Shown here one piece after another: positions 9,752 through 18,140 of a DNA stretch of 59,497 nucleotides. Position numbers and translations under genes: made by a program. The stretch's first letter is position 1. Each line of letters starts with the position of its first letter. The notes beneath the pieces were generated by a model. The model made no database searches, was not told where the DNA came from, and worked only from the letters and a program-made list of their open reading frames with translations. This stretch comes from Dehalococcoidia bacterium (lineage in GTDB: Bacteria; Chloroflexota; Dehalococcoidia; Tepidiformales; Tepidiformaceae): NCBI GenBank assembly GCA_009839725.1, contig VXPF01000006.1, forward strand, positions 1 to 59,497, read 5' to 3'.

Positions 9752-10345
9752 TTGAGCAGCACGGATACACCGCTGCAGGCCCCCCCGAGCGACGGAGCCT
9801 GGCTGGAGGCCGCCCAGTCGTTGATGAACGACGAGTGCTGGTGCTGGGGTCAGGATGTCCTCTACCCCGATGGCAATCTGCTCATTCGATACGGACTGGA
9901 GCGCATCGCCCAGGCGGGACCGGGGGGGCGAACGGCCGGCTACACCTGCTCGATCAACGATGGCGGAGGTGTCTGGCTGCGCGGGTCCGGGGTGCTCTAC
10001 TGCCGCGACTCCAGCGCGGGCATCCTCCTCGGCCGATTCGACATGCGCCCGCGAGTGACCGATGGCGACGCCCCTCCGATCGAGAGCTGGCTTGAGGCTG
10101 GCGGCGACGCCTTTCCCCTCGCTGCGGCCTCTGAGCGCGGAAGAGAGGCAGCATGCCTCCTGGTGCCCGAGGCGTGTGCCTGGATTGCCGACTACGAGCA
10201 CTGGATTGCGGAGACGGTGGGCGTCGAGCATCGCGAGCAGTGCCTCCAGCGCTGGCCGAAGCGCGAGACGCCGGCGGGGGAGTTCGCGCTGCGCTGGCGC
10301 GCGCTCGGTCGTGGTTTCTGCAACGGGGCGACTTCCTACTGGTAA
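9752..10345 (+). CDS. Conserved-looking hypothetical protein
   Basis: I do not recognise a family. The protein is about 197 residues from the TTG at 9752. The open frame reaches back to an ATG at 9593, but that extension crosses the palindrome and looks non-coding. The N-terminal part is rich in Trp and Cys (DECWCWGQDV, YTCSIND, VLYCRD) and resembles a compact beta-rich domain. A helical stretch follows (EACAWIADYEHWIAETVG), with a basic end. No signal peptide or membrane segment is seen. It stands between an ion exchanger and a nitroreductase with no sign of an operon. Confidence 0.6.
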   Translation: MSSTDTPLQAPPSDGAWLEAAQSLMNDECWCWGQDVLYPDGNLLIRYGLERIAQAGPGGRTAGYTCSINDGGGVWLRGSGVLYCRDSSAGILLGRFDMRPRVTDGDAPPIESWLEAGGDAFPLAAASERGREAACLLVPEACAWIADYEHWIAETVGVEHREQCLQRWPKRETPAGEFALRWRALGRGFCNGATSYW

Positions 10346-10439
10346 TTGGACGCGGGGTCACGCAGCCCGCCCCTCCCCCACTGGCCCCCGACGCCTCCCG
10401 GTGGCAGGCTGACGCCCTACAACTCTCCGGAGGTGCTTC

Positions 10440-11081
10440 GTGCCCATTCCCGCCCCCGACCGCTGGACCATGACCCTCGGCGACGCCATGTACACCATGC
10501 GCGCCATCCGCCGCTTCCGCCCCGACCCCATCGAGGAGCGCGACCTGCGCGATATCCTCGACGCCGCCCGCCAGGCGCCCAACGGTGGCAACGCCCAGCC
10601 TTGGCGCTTCCTGCTCGTGACCGACCCGGAGAAGCGCGCTGCCCTCGGCGAGCTTTACCACGAGGCCTGGTGGGCGAAGCGCAAGGATGAGGGCATCAAC
10701 GGCCCCGAGGACATCCCGCCGGGGAAGGGCGTACGCCAGTCCGCCATGCGCCTCGCCGGCGAGATCGGGAACACCCCCGCCTTCGTCCTTGTCTGTGCGA
10801 CGGCACGGGGCGCGGGCGCGGCCCAGTCCGTCATCCCCTCCGTCCAGAACCTGTTGCTGGCCGCCCGCTCGATCGGCATCGGCGGCACGATCACGACGCT
10901 CCACGCCGTCGTCGAGGAACGCGTCCACGAGCTCTTCGGCATCCCCGCCGAGGCGCAGGTCGTCTACTGCGTGCCCCTCGGCTACCCGCGCGGCCGCTTC
11001 GGTCCGCTCAGCCGCAAGCCCCTCGCCGAAGTCGCCGCCCTCGACTCCTGGGACAACACCCCGGACTGGCTCGCGACCTAG
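10440..11081 (+). CDS. Nitroreductase family protein
   Basis: This 213-residue FMN-dependent oxidoreductase begins at a GTG preceded by a GGAGGTG Shine-Dalgarno. Family features are RAIRRFRPDPIEERDL (FMN phosphate contacts), APNGGNAQPWRFLLV (FMN binding), and a C-terminal GIGGTIT helix with LGYPRGRFGP. Substrate is unknown; members reduce nitro compounds, quinones or enones with NAD(P)H. It converges on the downstream GNAT gene, sharing the CTAG of the two stop codons (11078-11081). Confidence 0.88.
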   Translation: MPIPAPDRWTMTLGDAMYTMRAIRRFRPDPIEERDLRDILDAARQAPNGGNAQPWRFLLVTDPEKRAALGELYHEAWWAKRKDEGINGPEDIPPGKGVRQSAMRLAGEIGNTPAFVLVCATARGAGAAQSVIPSVQNLLLAARSIGIGGTITTLHAVVEERVHELFGIPAEAQVVYCVPLGYPRGRFGPLSRKPLAEVAALDSWDNTPDWLAT

Positions 11082-11944
11082 TCCGTGAAGGCGTCCTCGC
11101 GGAGTTGGCCGCTGAGCCGTTTCACGTAGCGGTCGGCCCCGCGCTCGAGGTCCCAGCCCCGGTCCTCCAGCAGCCGCTGGAGCGGCGCCGTTCGCTCCGT
11201 CAGCGGCAGCTCCGCTGTGTGGGAGCCGTGCGTCCCGGCGTAGTCGGCGGCGCGCTCGACCATCCAGGCGTCCAGCCCCCGCCCCTCGTAGCCCGCCGCC
11301 AGCGCGGGCTCGCGGATGGCGGCCAGGCCGCCCCCCGTGCCGCGCGCCTGGATGACCCCCACGACGCGGTCGCCGTCGGAGGCGACGAACCACCCGGGCC
11401 GCGGCCCCTGTTCGAACGGCCACGGGTCCTCGCCCGTGAGGGACTCGATCGCCGCCGCGTCGCTGCGGCGCTGCTCGCGCACGGTCAGGAGCGGCAGCCG
11501 CCGCTCGACCGTAAGCACGGCCATCTGCTCGCCCCGGAACGCCTCGCTCGCGCGTCCGATGGGCAGGTAACCCAGCGCCGCGAAGTAGTCGGCCAACCGT
11601 ATCTCGTCGGGAAGCCGGGCGCGGACGAGCCGCAGGCCGCCGTCCTGGGCGCGGGCCTCCACCGCCCGCACGAGCGCCCGGCCCGCCCCCGCCTCCCGCG
11701 AGGCGAGCAGGTCGAAGCTCGCGATCCCCTCGTCCTCGCTCCGCCGCACAACGCCGACCACGTCGCCTTCGCACTCCGCCAGCAGGAACGCCTCCCCGGT
11801 CTGCATGCGCACGGCGAGTTCGGCCTCGGCGGGCGGATAGGGCTCCGGGAAGCAAGCGTTGGACTCCGCGAACGCCTCCGCCAGCAGCTCCGCCAGCTCG
11901 GGCGCGTCGTCGCTGTCGGCGGCACGGATGGCGAAGCGGCTCAC
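11078..11944 (-). CDS. Double-GNAT acetyltransferase
   Basis: This 288-residue protein has two GNAT-like halves: about 1-140 (FAIRAADSDDAPELAELL, ECEGDVVGVV, REAGAGRALVRAVEA) and about 145-280 (LTVREQRRSDAAAIESL, DGDRVVGVIQ, GYEGRGLDAWMVERA). Each half shows the beta4-alpha3 acetyl-CoA loop, weakly matching the R/Q-x-x-G-x-G/A signature. The GTG at 11944 is chosen because the first GNAT strand starts there; the open frame continues upstream into the divergent thiolase leader. The N-acetylated substrate cannot be read. Confidence 0.8.
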   Translation of the reverse strand: MSRFAIRAADSDDAPELAELLAEAFAESNACFPEPYPPAEAELAVRMQTGEAFLLAECEGDVVGVVRRSEDEGIASFDLLASREAGAGRALVRAVEARAQDGGLRLVRARLPDEIRLADYFAALGYLPIGRASEAFRGEQMAVLTVERRLPLLTVREQRRSDAAAIESLTGEDPWPFEQGPRPGWFVASDGDRVVGVIQARGTGGGLAAIREPALAAGYEGRGLDAWMVERAADYAGTHGSHTAELPLTERTAPLQRLLEDRGWDLERGADRYVKRLSGQLREDAFTD

Positions 11945-12065
11945 GGCGCCATCGTAGAGGGCGGGCGGCTCTGGCGCGTCCGCCGCCCTCGGGAGAGGCG
12001 GAGGGGCTACAATGTCGCGCACAATTCCGGCGGCGCGCGCCGCCGCTCCCAGGGAAGGTACCGCC

Positions 12066-13241
12066 ATGGAAGATGTTGTCCTCGCCAGCGGCGTTCGCAC
12101 CGCTATCGGCACGTTCAACGGCTCGCTCGCCAACACACCCGCCGCCGATCTCGGCACGACTGTCATCGCCGAGGCCGTCAACCGCGCCGGCGTCGAAGCG
12201 GGTGAGGTCGACCAGATCATCATGGGCATCGTCGGCCAGGTCGCCGAGGACGCCTACCTGTCGCGCGTCTCGGGCATCAAGGCCGGCATCCCCGTCGAGA
12301 CGCCCGCCGTCAACATCAACCGGCTTTGCGGCAGCGGCCTCGAGGCCATCAACACGGCCGCGCGCTACATCGAGACGGGCGACGCCGACGTCGTCGTCGC
12401 CGGCGGCGCCGAGAACATGACCCGCCTGCCCTTCTACCTGCGCAAGGCGCGCTCGGGCTACCGCCTCGGCCACGACACGATCGAGGACGGCATCGTCAAG
12501 CTGCTCAGCGACCCCTTCGAGGACACCCACATGGGGATCACCGCGGAGAAGCTGGCCGAGGAGTACGAGATCTCCCGCACGGCCCAGGACGAGTTCGCCG
12601 CCGAGAGCCAGCGTCGCGCCCTGAGCGCCATCGAGAACGGCTACTTCAAGGAGCAGATCGTCCCCGTCACCGTGCGCGAGCGCCGCGAGGAGCGGGTCTT
12701 CGATACCGACGAGTTCCCCCGCGCCAGCACGCCCGACCAGCTCGCCAAGCTGCGCCCCGCCTTCAAGAAGGACGGCATGGTCACCCCCGGCAACGCCAGC
12801 GGCATCAACGACGGCGCCGCCGCCACGGTCGTGATGAGCGCGGCCAAGGCGGAAGCGCTGGGAGTGAAGCCGCGCATGCGGCTCGTGGCCCGCGCCGAGG
12901 CGGGCGTCGACCCGTCGATCATGGGCAGCGGCCCCATCCCGGCCGTGCACAAGGTGCTGGACAAGGCCGACATGTCCCTCGACCAGATGGACGTCATCGA
13001 GCTGAACGAGGCCTTCGCCAGCGTCGCCTGCGCCTGCTCGAACGAGCTCTCGCTCGACCCGCAGAAGACCAACCCGAACGGCGGCGCCATCGCCCTCGGC
13101 CACCCCGTGGGCGCGACCGGCACCATCCTGACGGTGAAGCTGATGCACGAGCTGGAGCGCACGGGCGGCCGCTACGGCCTCGTCAGCCTCTGCATCGGCG
13201 GCGGCCAGGGCATCGCCACCATCTTCGAGCGCCTGGACTAG
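12066..13241 (+). CDS. Thiolase, acetyl-CoA C-acetyltransferase
   Basis: This 391-residue type II thiolase condenses two acetyl-CoA or cleaves 3-ketoacyl-CoA. The nucleophilic Cys lies in NRLCGSGLEAI (about residue 88). The catalytic His is in IALGHPVGATG and the second Cys in SLCIGGGQG, so the active site is complete. The ATG at 12066 starts the usual MEDVVLASGVRTAIG. It is divergent from the GNAT gene. Several acyl-CoA dehydrogenases elsewhere in the window point to fatty-acid or related acyl-CoA metabolism, but there is no beta-oxidation operon here. Confidence 0.94.
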   Translation: MEDVVLASGVRTAIGTFNGSLANTPAADLGTTVIAEAVNRAGVEAGEVDQIIMGIVGQVAEDAYLSRVSGIKAGIPVETPAVNINRLCGSGLEAINTAARYIETGDADVVVAGGAENMTRLPFYLRKARSGYRLGHDTIEDGIVKLLSDPFEDTHMGITAEKLAEEYEISRTAQDEFAAESQRRALSAIENGYFKEQIVPVTVRERREERVFDTDEFPRASTPDQLAKLRPAFKKDGMVTPGNASGINDGAAATVVMSAAKAEALGVKPRMRLVARAEAGVDPSIMGSGPIPAVHKVLDKADMSLDQMDVIELNEAFASVACACSNELSLDPQKTNPNGGAIALGHPVGATGTILTVKLMHELERTGGRYGLVSLCIGGGQGIATIFERLD

Positions 13242-13388
13242 GAGGGCGCCGCGCTCCGCTTCGCTGCGCGCGCCTGAGTGGAGCGCGCGGCTGTCGTCGC
13301 GCTGAGTGGGCGCGCTGGCCTACTCCTGCAAGCCAGCCGGCTTCTTTAGGTTGGACCGGTAGATTTTGCTATACACAAAGGTTATGCT

Positions 13389-13760
13389 GTGTCGGTGCCC
13401 GAGCCATCGAACGCCGACCTGCTCGCCAAGCTCGTTCAGCACGACACTGTGTTGGCCACCCACGCCTCCGAGCTGGATCACCTCGCGACGCTCGTGAATG
13501 GCCACAGCGACTTGCTCCGCGACCTGCAGGACGCCCTGGTTGGCCACAGCGCAGAACTAATGGGAGTGCGCGCGACACTGGACGAGCACACGGCCACGCT
13601 GGCTGAACATACCGCGACGTTGGAAGCGCACACCGCGACGTTGGAAGCACACACCGCCATGCTCGCGGACCACGGAAGGCGCCTCACCAGCCACGGCGAC
13701 CTCCTTGCCACCATCCTCGCGACGGTGACCCGCATCGAAGCCAGGGTGGCCGAGCAGTAG
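13389..13760 (+). CDS. Small heptad-repeat (coiled-coil) protein
   Basis: This 123-residue protein is almost entirely a seven-residue repeat. The centre reads TATLAEH, TATLEAH, TATLEAH, TAMLADH, with Leu and Thr/His at fixed heptad positions. The same pattern runs less perfectly from residue 10 to the end. At the DNA level a 21-bp unit is tandemly repeated (13611-13631 and 13632-13652 differ by a single base). A GTG start has AAAGG about 8 nt upstream. It probably forms a coiled-coil oligomer or rod. No partner gene is visible and function is unknown. The intervening 13242-13388 holds nothing else recognisable. Confidence 0.65.
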   Translation: MSVPEPSNADLLAKLVQHDTVLATHASELDHLATLVNGHSDLLRDLQDALVGHSAELMGVRATLDEHTATLAEHTATLEAHTATLEAHTAMLADHGRRLTSHGDLLATILATVTRIEARVAEQ

Positions 13761-13802
13761 CCCCACGCACCCCACTCAGCGCCACGGCAGCGGGGCGCTC
13801 TC

Positions 13803-14228
13803 CTAATCGATCTGCGCGATGCGGCGGGCGTGACGACCGCCGTCGAAGGGCGTGTCGAGCCACGTCGCCACGATGTCGAGGGCCGTCTCCAGCGTGACCA
13901 TGCGCTGGCCGATGGAGATGACGTTGGCGTCGTTGTGGCGACGCCCCATCTCCGCCGACTCGTGGCTCCAGCAGAGAGCGCAGCGCACGCCCGCCACGCG
14001 GTTCGCGACGATCGCCTCGCCGTTCCCCGAGCCTCCCAGCACGATGCCGCGTTCGCAGTCGCCGCTGCCGACCGCCTCGGCGGCGGGGCGGATGAAGAGG
14101 GGGTAGTCGCACGACTCATCCGAGTCCGTGCCGAAGTCGACGGAATCGTGGCCGCGCTCCGCGAGGAACGCCTTAATCGCTTCCTTGTACTCGTAGCCGG
14201 CGTGGTCGGAGGCGATGGCGATTCGCAT
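13803..14228 (-). CDS. rpiB: Ribose-5-phosphate isomerase B
   Basis: This 141-residue RpiB/LacAB-family isomerase interconverts ribose 5-phosphate and ribulose 5-phosphate in the pentose phosphate pathway. It has IASDHAGYEYKEAIK at the N-terminus, GIVLGGSGNGEAI (the catalytic loop, with Ser where many have CGTGIG), and CWSHESAEMGRRHNDANV. The G-S-G-N variant is common in actinobacterial-type RpiB. A terminator and T-box-like RNA precede it in the same orientation, an unusual leader for this gene. In many genomes rpiB is followed by glyA, but here it is last on the strand before a convergent gene. Confidence 0.93.
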   Translation of the reverse strand: MRIAIASDHAGYEYKEAIKAFLAERGHDSVDFGTDSDESCDYPLFIRPAAEAVGSGDCERGIVLGGSGNGEAIVANRVAGVRCALCWSHESAEMGRRHNDANVISIGQRMVTLETALDIVATWLDTPFDGGRHARRIAQID

Positions 14229-14285
14229 GGCGCGAGTCTACCGGCTGGGCCCGCAGGGCCAACGGCGCGCCGTGTTGCCCGCCGG

Positions 14286-14470
14286 ACACAAACAGGCCCC
14301 GGTTTCCCGGGGCCTGTATTGGACTCTTTGCGGTACCGCCTCTGCCCTGCACCCGTTCCGGGCTGGAGGCTTCCCGCTTCGGCCCGCGCTCAGGCGGGCC
14401 TCAACACTGCACGATCAATACTCCGTGGAGGAGGTGAGTCTTGACGTGGTACACGTGCGACCTCCCTACG
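14286..14470 (-). ncRNA. T-box-like leader RNA with terminator, upstream of rpiB
   Basis: Reading the minus strand, the segment has a stem I-like hairpin: GGAGGT near 14465 pairs with ACCTCC near 14430, enclosing ACGTG/CACGT. A 7-bp GGCCCGC/GCGGGCC hairpin follows (14400-14381). Next comes GAGGCGGTACCGCAAAG (14345-14326), close to the T-box consensus. A perfect 11-bp terminator (14317-14292, arm ACAGGCCCCGG) with TTTGTG ends it. This is the order of a T-box leader, which senses uncharged tRNA. Against it: the consensus U of UGGN, which pairs with tRNA A76, is C here, and I cannot assign a specifier codon. If not a T-box, it is still a structured attenuated leader. Confidence 0.5.
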
Positions 14471-14473
14471 GTG

Positions 14474-14502
14474 ATCTGCGTTCAGCCTACACCGCCTGTC
14501 AA
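14474..14502 (-). promoter_or_regulatory. Promoter for the leader/rpiB transcript
   Basis: On the minus strand a perfect TTGACA (14502-14497) lies just after the lysC stop. A weak -10 (GCAGAT, 14479-14474) follows at 17 bp. This would give the T-box-like leader its own start independent of lysC. Confidence 0.4.
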
Positions 14503-14525
14503 GATTGGGAGGTGGGCTCGCTGAC

Positions 14526-15749
14526 CTAGACCGCGTCCGCCTGATCGAGCCCAAACGCCGTGTGCAGGGCGCTCACTGCCTGCCCCATGTGGTCCTCGTG
14601 GACGATGCAGGTGATGCGGATCTCGCTCGTCGTGATCAGGTCGATGTTGACGTCGGCGTCGGCCAGCGCCCGGAACATGCGGGCGGCGTAGCCCGGCTCC
14701 GTCTGGATGCCGGCCCCCACGATGCTGACCTTCCCCAGGTTCGTGTCGGCCGTGTAGCCGTCGGCCCCGATCGACTCGCAGATGGCCTCCATCAGGCCCT
14801 CCGCACGGCGCAGATCCTCCCGGGCAAGCGTGAACGTGAGGTCCGTCAGGTTCCGCTCGCTGGCGTTCTGCACGATCGTGTCGACGCTCACGCCGGCGGC
14901 TGCCAGCGGCTCGAAGATCTGGGCGGCGATGCCGCGCCGGTCGGGCACGTGCCGCAGCGTCACCTTCGCGATGTCGTGGTCGTCCACGACGCCGCGGACG
15001 CGATTGCGTTCCTCCATCTCGGGGCCTCCATGGATCAGGGTTCCCGGCGCATCGACCATGCTCGAGGCGACCAGGATGGGCATGTCGTTCACGGCAGCCA
15101 GCTCGACCGCGCGGCTGTGCATCACCCGCGAGCCCTGCGTGGCCATCTCCAGCATCTCTTCGTAGTGCACGTCCGCCAGGCGGCGGGCGGAGGGGACGGT
15201 GCGGGGGTCGGCCGTGTAGACGCCCTCGACGTCCTTGTAGGTCTCGCAGCGGTCGGCGCCGAGGGCGACCGCCAGCGCGACCGCCGTCAGGTCGCTCGCG
15301 CCGCGCCCCAGCGTCACGTAGTCGGCCTCCTCGGTGACGCCCTGGAAGCCGGCCACGATGGGGATGCGTCCCGCCTGCAGCTCTTCCTCGATGCGGTCCG
15401 CGTCGATGCGCTGGATGCGGCCCGACCCGTGCGACGCGCGCGAGTAGATACCCGCCTGGCTCCCCGTGAGCCCGACCGCCTCCTGCTCCATCGCGTGCAG
15501 GGCCATCGCCAGCAGGGCGGCCGACATGTGCTCGCCCGTCGCGAGGAGCTGGTCGAGCTCGCGCGGGTCCGGGTCGGGCGAGACCGAGAGGGCGAGGTCG
15601 ATGAGCTCGTCCGTGCGGTTCCCCATGGCCGAGACGACCACGACGACCTCGTCGCCCGCGCTCACGCGGCCGGCGACCTGCCCGGCCACGTGCCGGATGC
15701 GCTCCGCATCGGCGACGGACGTCCCCCCGAACTTCTGCACGACCCGCAT
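14526..15749 (-). CDS. lysC: Aspartate kinase
   Basis: This 407-residue aspartokinase phosphorylates aspartate to open the lysine, threonine, methionine and diaminopimelate pathways. The N-terminal kinase domain starts MRVVQKFGGTSVADAERI. It contains GRGASDLTAVALA and the PRTVPSARRL nucleotide-site region. Two C-terminal ACT domains (about 260-400) include NASERNLTDLTFTL and KVSIVGAGIQTEPGYAARMF, the site of amino-acid feedback. The ATG at 15749 is chosen because the kinase motif begins immediately after it; the open frame runs on to 16130. No other gene of the pathway is adjacent. Confidence 0.95.
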   Translation of the reverse strand: MRVVQKFGGTSVADAERIRHVAGQVAGRVSAGDEVVVVVSAMGNRTDELIDLALSVSPDPDPRELDQLLATGEHMSAALLAMALHAMEQEAVGLTGSQAGIYSRASHGSGRIQRIDADRIEEELQAGRIPIVAGFQGVTEEADYVTLGRGASDLTAVALAVALGADRCETYKDVEGVYTADPRTVPSARRLADVHYEEMLEMATQGSRVMHSRAVELAAVNDMPILVASSMVDAPGTLIHGGPEMEERNRVRGVVDDHDIAKVTLRHVPDRRGIAAQIFEPLAAAGVSVDTIVQNASERNLTDLTFTLAREDLRRAEGLMEAICESIGADGYTADTNLGKVSIVGAGIQTEPGYAARMFRALADADVNIDLITTSEIRITCIVHEDHMGQAVSALHTAFGLDQADAV

Positions 15750-15983
15750 GCAAAAAGGATGCGCCAGCGCACCGTCACGCGCTATCGGGACGCGTGGGGG
15801 GCTGGCGTAATTCGGCCCTTCGACCCCTAGGATGCCTCGAAGGATGCGCTTGCCCGTGCCGGCCGCCGCCGAGACGGCGCCAACCAGCCCGCCCCGGCCG
15901 GCCGCCCCGGTGCCGGTACGGGCCAGCCATCCCGCGCTGGTCGGGGGAGGAAACCCCCCTGGTCCGTGTGCCAGTATCGGCCC

Positions 15984-18071
15984 ATGGAGCGTGATCGCGG
16001 GGGGCGGCCCCGCTTCCCCGGCATCATCACCCCAGCCGAGCAGCGCGTCCTCGACGAGCTGCGCAAAGGCGGCACGAACGCCGAGATCGCGGTGCGCCTC
16101 GGCATCGGCCCGGAGACCGTCAAGACCCACATCGGCAACATGCTCGAGAAGCTCGGTGTGGCTGACCGCCGTGAGCTGGCGGCCTGGAGTCCGGGAAGGG
16201 AGCCGGTTTGGAAGCGCCTTCGGGCGCTAGTCGCACCTCCTCTGGCCCTGGCATCTCTGGGACGCCCACTGGTCTGGGTGGGGGTCGGGTTGGTGGTGGT
16301 GGCTGGCCTGATCGCCCTGGTCGTCGCAGTCACAGCCCTTCGCGACGGGCACGACGCGGCGCCACTACCAGCCGGAACCCCTGCCTTTTCGCCAACGGCG
16401 AGTGGAGCCGGCGGGACGGAATCCCCGGAGAGTGCCAGCCCTACGACTGTGACCGCCTCGCCCACTCCTACTGCCACGCCCCCGGACACGACCGGGCTGC
16501 GGGTGGCTTCCGTCACGGTGGGTGAGAGACACTCGTGCGCCCTGACGGAGGCAGGGGCCTTGTTCTGCTGGGGCGAGGACACAGACGGGGAGACTGAGGC
16601 GCCGGCAGGAACCTACCGCGCCGTGAGCGCGGGGTGGAAGTACACCTGCGCCATCCGCGCGAGCGGCGAAGTCGTCTGCTGGGGCGACAACGGACACGGA
16701 CAGGCAGCCTCTCAACCCCACAACGACTACAGCCTCGTGACTGCCGGATGGGGGCATGCGTGCGGCGTTCTCGAAGAGGGATACGCGCACTGCTGGGGGA
16801 GCAACGAATTCGGCCAGACGGACCTCCCGCAGGGGAAGTACGCCGCCGTGAGCGCGGGCGCGTTCCACACATGCGCCACTCGGGAATCGGGTGAGGTTCT
16901 CTGCATTGGGAGAAACGAGCATGGGCAGACCGATGCGCCATCGGGCGCGTTTCGGGCCGTGTACGCCGGGTATGCTCACAGCTGTGGCATTCGGGAGTCC
17001 GGCGAGATTGCCTGCTGGGGCGCGGGGTACGGAGTAGGGGGCGGGTTCGTTGTTCCCCCGGGACGCTACCGCGCCCTGAGCGGAACCTGCGCCATCAGCG
17101 AAGCGGGAGAGCTCAACTGTTGGGGAGCGGACGGCCGCCTCCCATTGGGAACGTTCCGGGACGTGAGCATGTACCGGGATCTGTGGGGCGAGGGAAGCGC
17201 CTGTGCGGTACGGGAGTCGGGAGGAGTGGCCTGCTGGACTCTCGCCGACTATGGCCAGGCTCAGCCTCCCGAGGGACGTTACCGCTCCATGGATGCGGGC
17301 TACGACCACACGTGTGCCGTGCGTCAGTCCGGAGAGGTCGTCTGCTGGGGTCGCAACGACAGTGGCCAGGCCGACGCACCGGAGGGCAGCTACCGCTCCG
17401 TAAGCGCAGGCTACTTCCATAGCTGTGCACTGCAAGAGAACGGGGAGGCTATCTGCTGGGGGCGGAACGACGAAGGGCAGACGGATGTCCCGCCTGGTCG
17501 CTATCGCTCCGTGGTCGCGGGGGCGGAGCACAGCTGCGGGCTGCTCGATGATGGCGACCTCGTGTGCTGGGGCCCGTATCCCGTGAGTCTGTCTGCCAGT
17601 AGCTATCGTTCCGTTAGCCTGGGTGGGGCGAGCATGTGCGGCATCTTGGAAAACGGCGAAGTGGTCTGTCACTGGAGAAGTTTCGAGGGAGGACCCAGCC
17701 CGGAGGGAACAGGTTTCGTTCAGGTGAGCAGCGCCCTTGGCGGTCATGCCTGTGCCTTGCACGAGTCCGGGAGCATATGGTGCGGAGTCCCACACTTCGG
17801 CCCCTACTATGGTGACGACCGCCGGGCAAACCCTCCCCGGGGGATTTACAGCTCCGTAACTGCGGGGGGATCACACACTTGCGGGCTGAGCGGGTCAGGG
17901 GAAGTGGTCTGCTGGGGCAGGAACCTCTACGGACAGGCGGAAGAGCCCGAGGGCAAGTACCGCGCCGTAAGCGCGGGGGGCGTGTCCACATGCGCACTGA
18001 GCGAGTCCGGAGAAATCGTTTGCTGGGGAGCGATGCACCCCGCAGCGCAGATACCTGCTGATCTCCGCTAG
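15984..18071 (+). CDS. Membrane-tethered LuxR-type HTH protein with 14 RCC1-like repeats
   Basis: This 695-residue protein has three parts. Residues about 15-68 form a LuxR/GerE helix-turn-helix (TPAEQRVLDELRKGGTNAEI, VRLGIGPETVKTHIGNML). Residues about 96-119 form one transmembrane helix. A Ser/Thr/Pro linker (120-172) leads to fourteen repeats of about 37 residues. Each repeat resembles AVSAGxxHTCAIRESGEVVCWG, followed by GQ and PxGxYR. Every repeat keeps two cysteines about ten residues apart, suggesting one disulfide per blade outside the cell. Fourteen repeats would make two seven-bladed propellers. The topology is N-in, C-out, a one-component transmembrane regulator. An ATG at 15966 is an alternative start. 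It stands alone. Confidence 0.88.
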   Translation: MERDRGGRPRFPGIITPAEQRVLDELRKGGTNAEIAVRLGIGPETVKTHIGNMLEKLGVADRRELAAWSPGREPVWKRLRALVAPPLALASLGRPLVWVGVGLVVVAGLIALVVAVTALRDGHDAAPLPAGTPAFSPTASGAGGTESPESASPTTVTASPTPTATPPDTTGLRVASVTVGERHSCALTEAGALFCWGEDTDGETEAPAGTYRAVSAGWKYTCAIRASGEVVCWGDNGHGQAASQPHNDYSLVTAGWGHACGVLEEGYAHCWGSNEFGQTDLPQGKYAAVSAGAFHTCATRESGEVLCIGRNEHGQTDAPSGAFRAVYAGYAHSCGIRESGEIACWGAGYGVGGGFVVPPGRYRALSGTCAISEAGELNCWGADGRLPLGTFRDVSMYRDLWGEGSACAVRESGGVACWTLADYGQAQPPEGRYRSMDAGYDHTCAVRQSGEVVCWGRNDSGQADAPEGSYRSVSAGYFHSCALQENGEAICWGRNDEGQTDVPPGRYRSVVAGAEHSCGLLDDGDLVCWGPYPVSLSASSYRSVSLGGASMCGILENGEVVCHWRSFEGGPSPEGTGFVQVSSALGGHACALHESGSIWCGVPHFGPYYGDDRRANPPRGIYSSVTAGGSHTCGLSGSGEVVCWGRNLYGQAEEPEGKYRAVSAGGVSTCALSESGEIVCWGAMHPAAQIPADLR

Positions 18072-18087
18072 CGCGCCCCACGCAAAA

Positions 18088-18115
18088 GGAGGGCGCCCCG
18101 TGCGGGGCGCCCTCC
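18088..18115 (-). terminator. Strong terminator between the RCC1-repeat and capsid genes
   Basis: A perfect 12-bp stem (18088-18099 with 18104-18115) has a 4-nt loop. On the minus strand it is followed by TTTT, so it terminates the capsid transcript. It may act in both directions because the RCC1-repeat gene ends just before it. Confidence 0.85.
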
Positions 18116-18140
18116 GGATGGGGTGGCTGGGGGGCCGGGG

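Noticed and set aside
9954-13148. A 1064-codon open frame on the minus strand
   Set aside because: It runs antisense to nitroreductase and thiolase genes with full family motifs. Its composition is the usual Ala/Arg/Gly/Val-rich noise of high-GC antisense frames.
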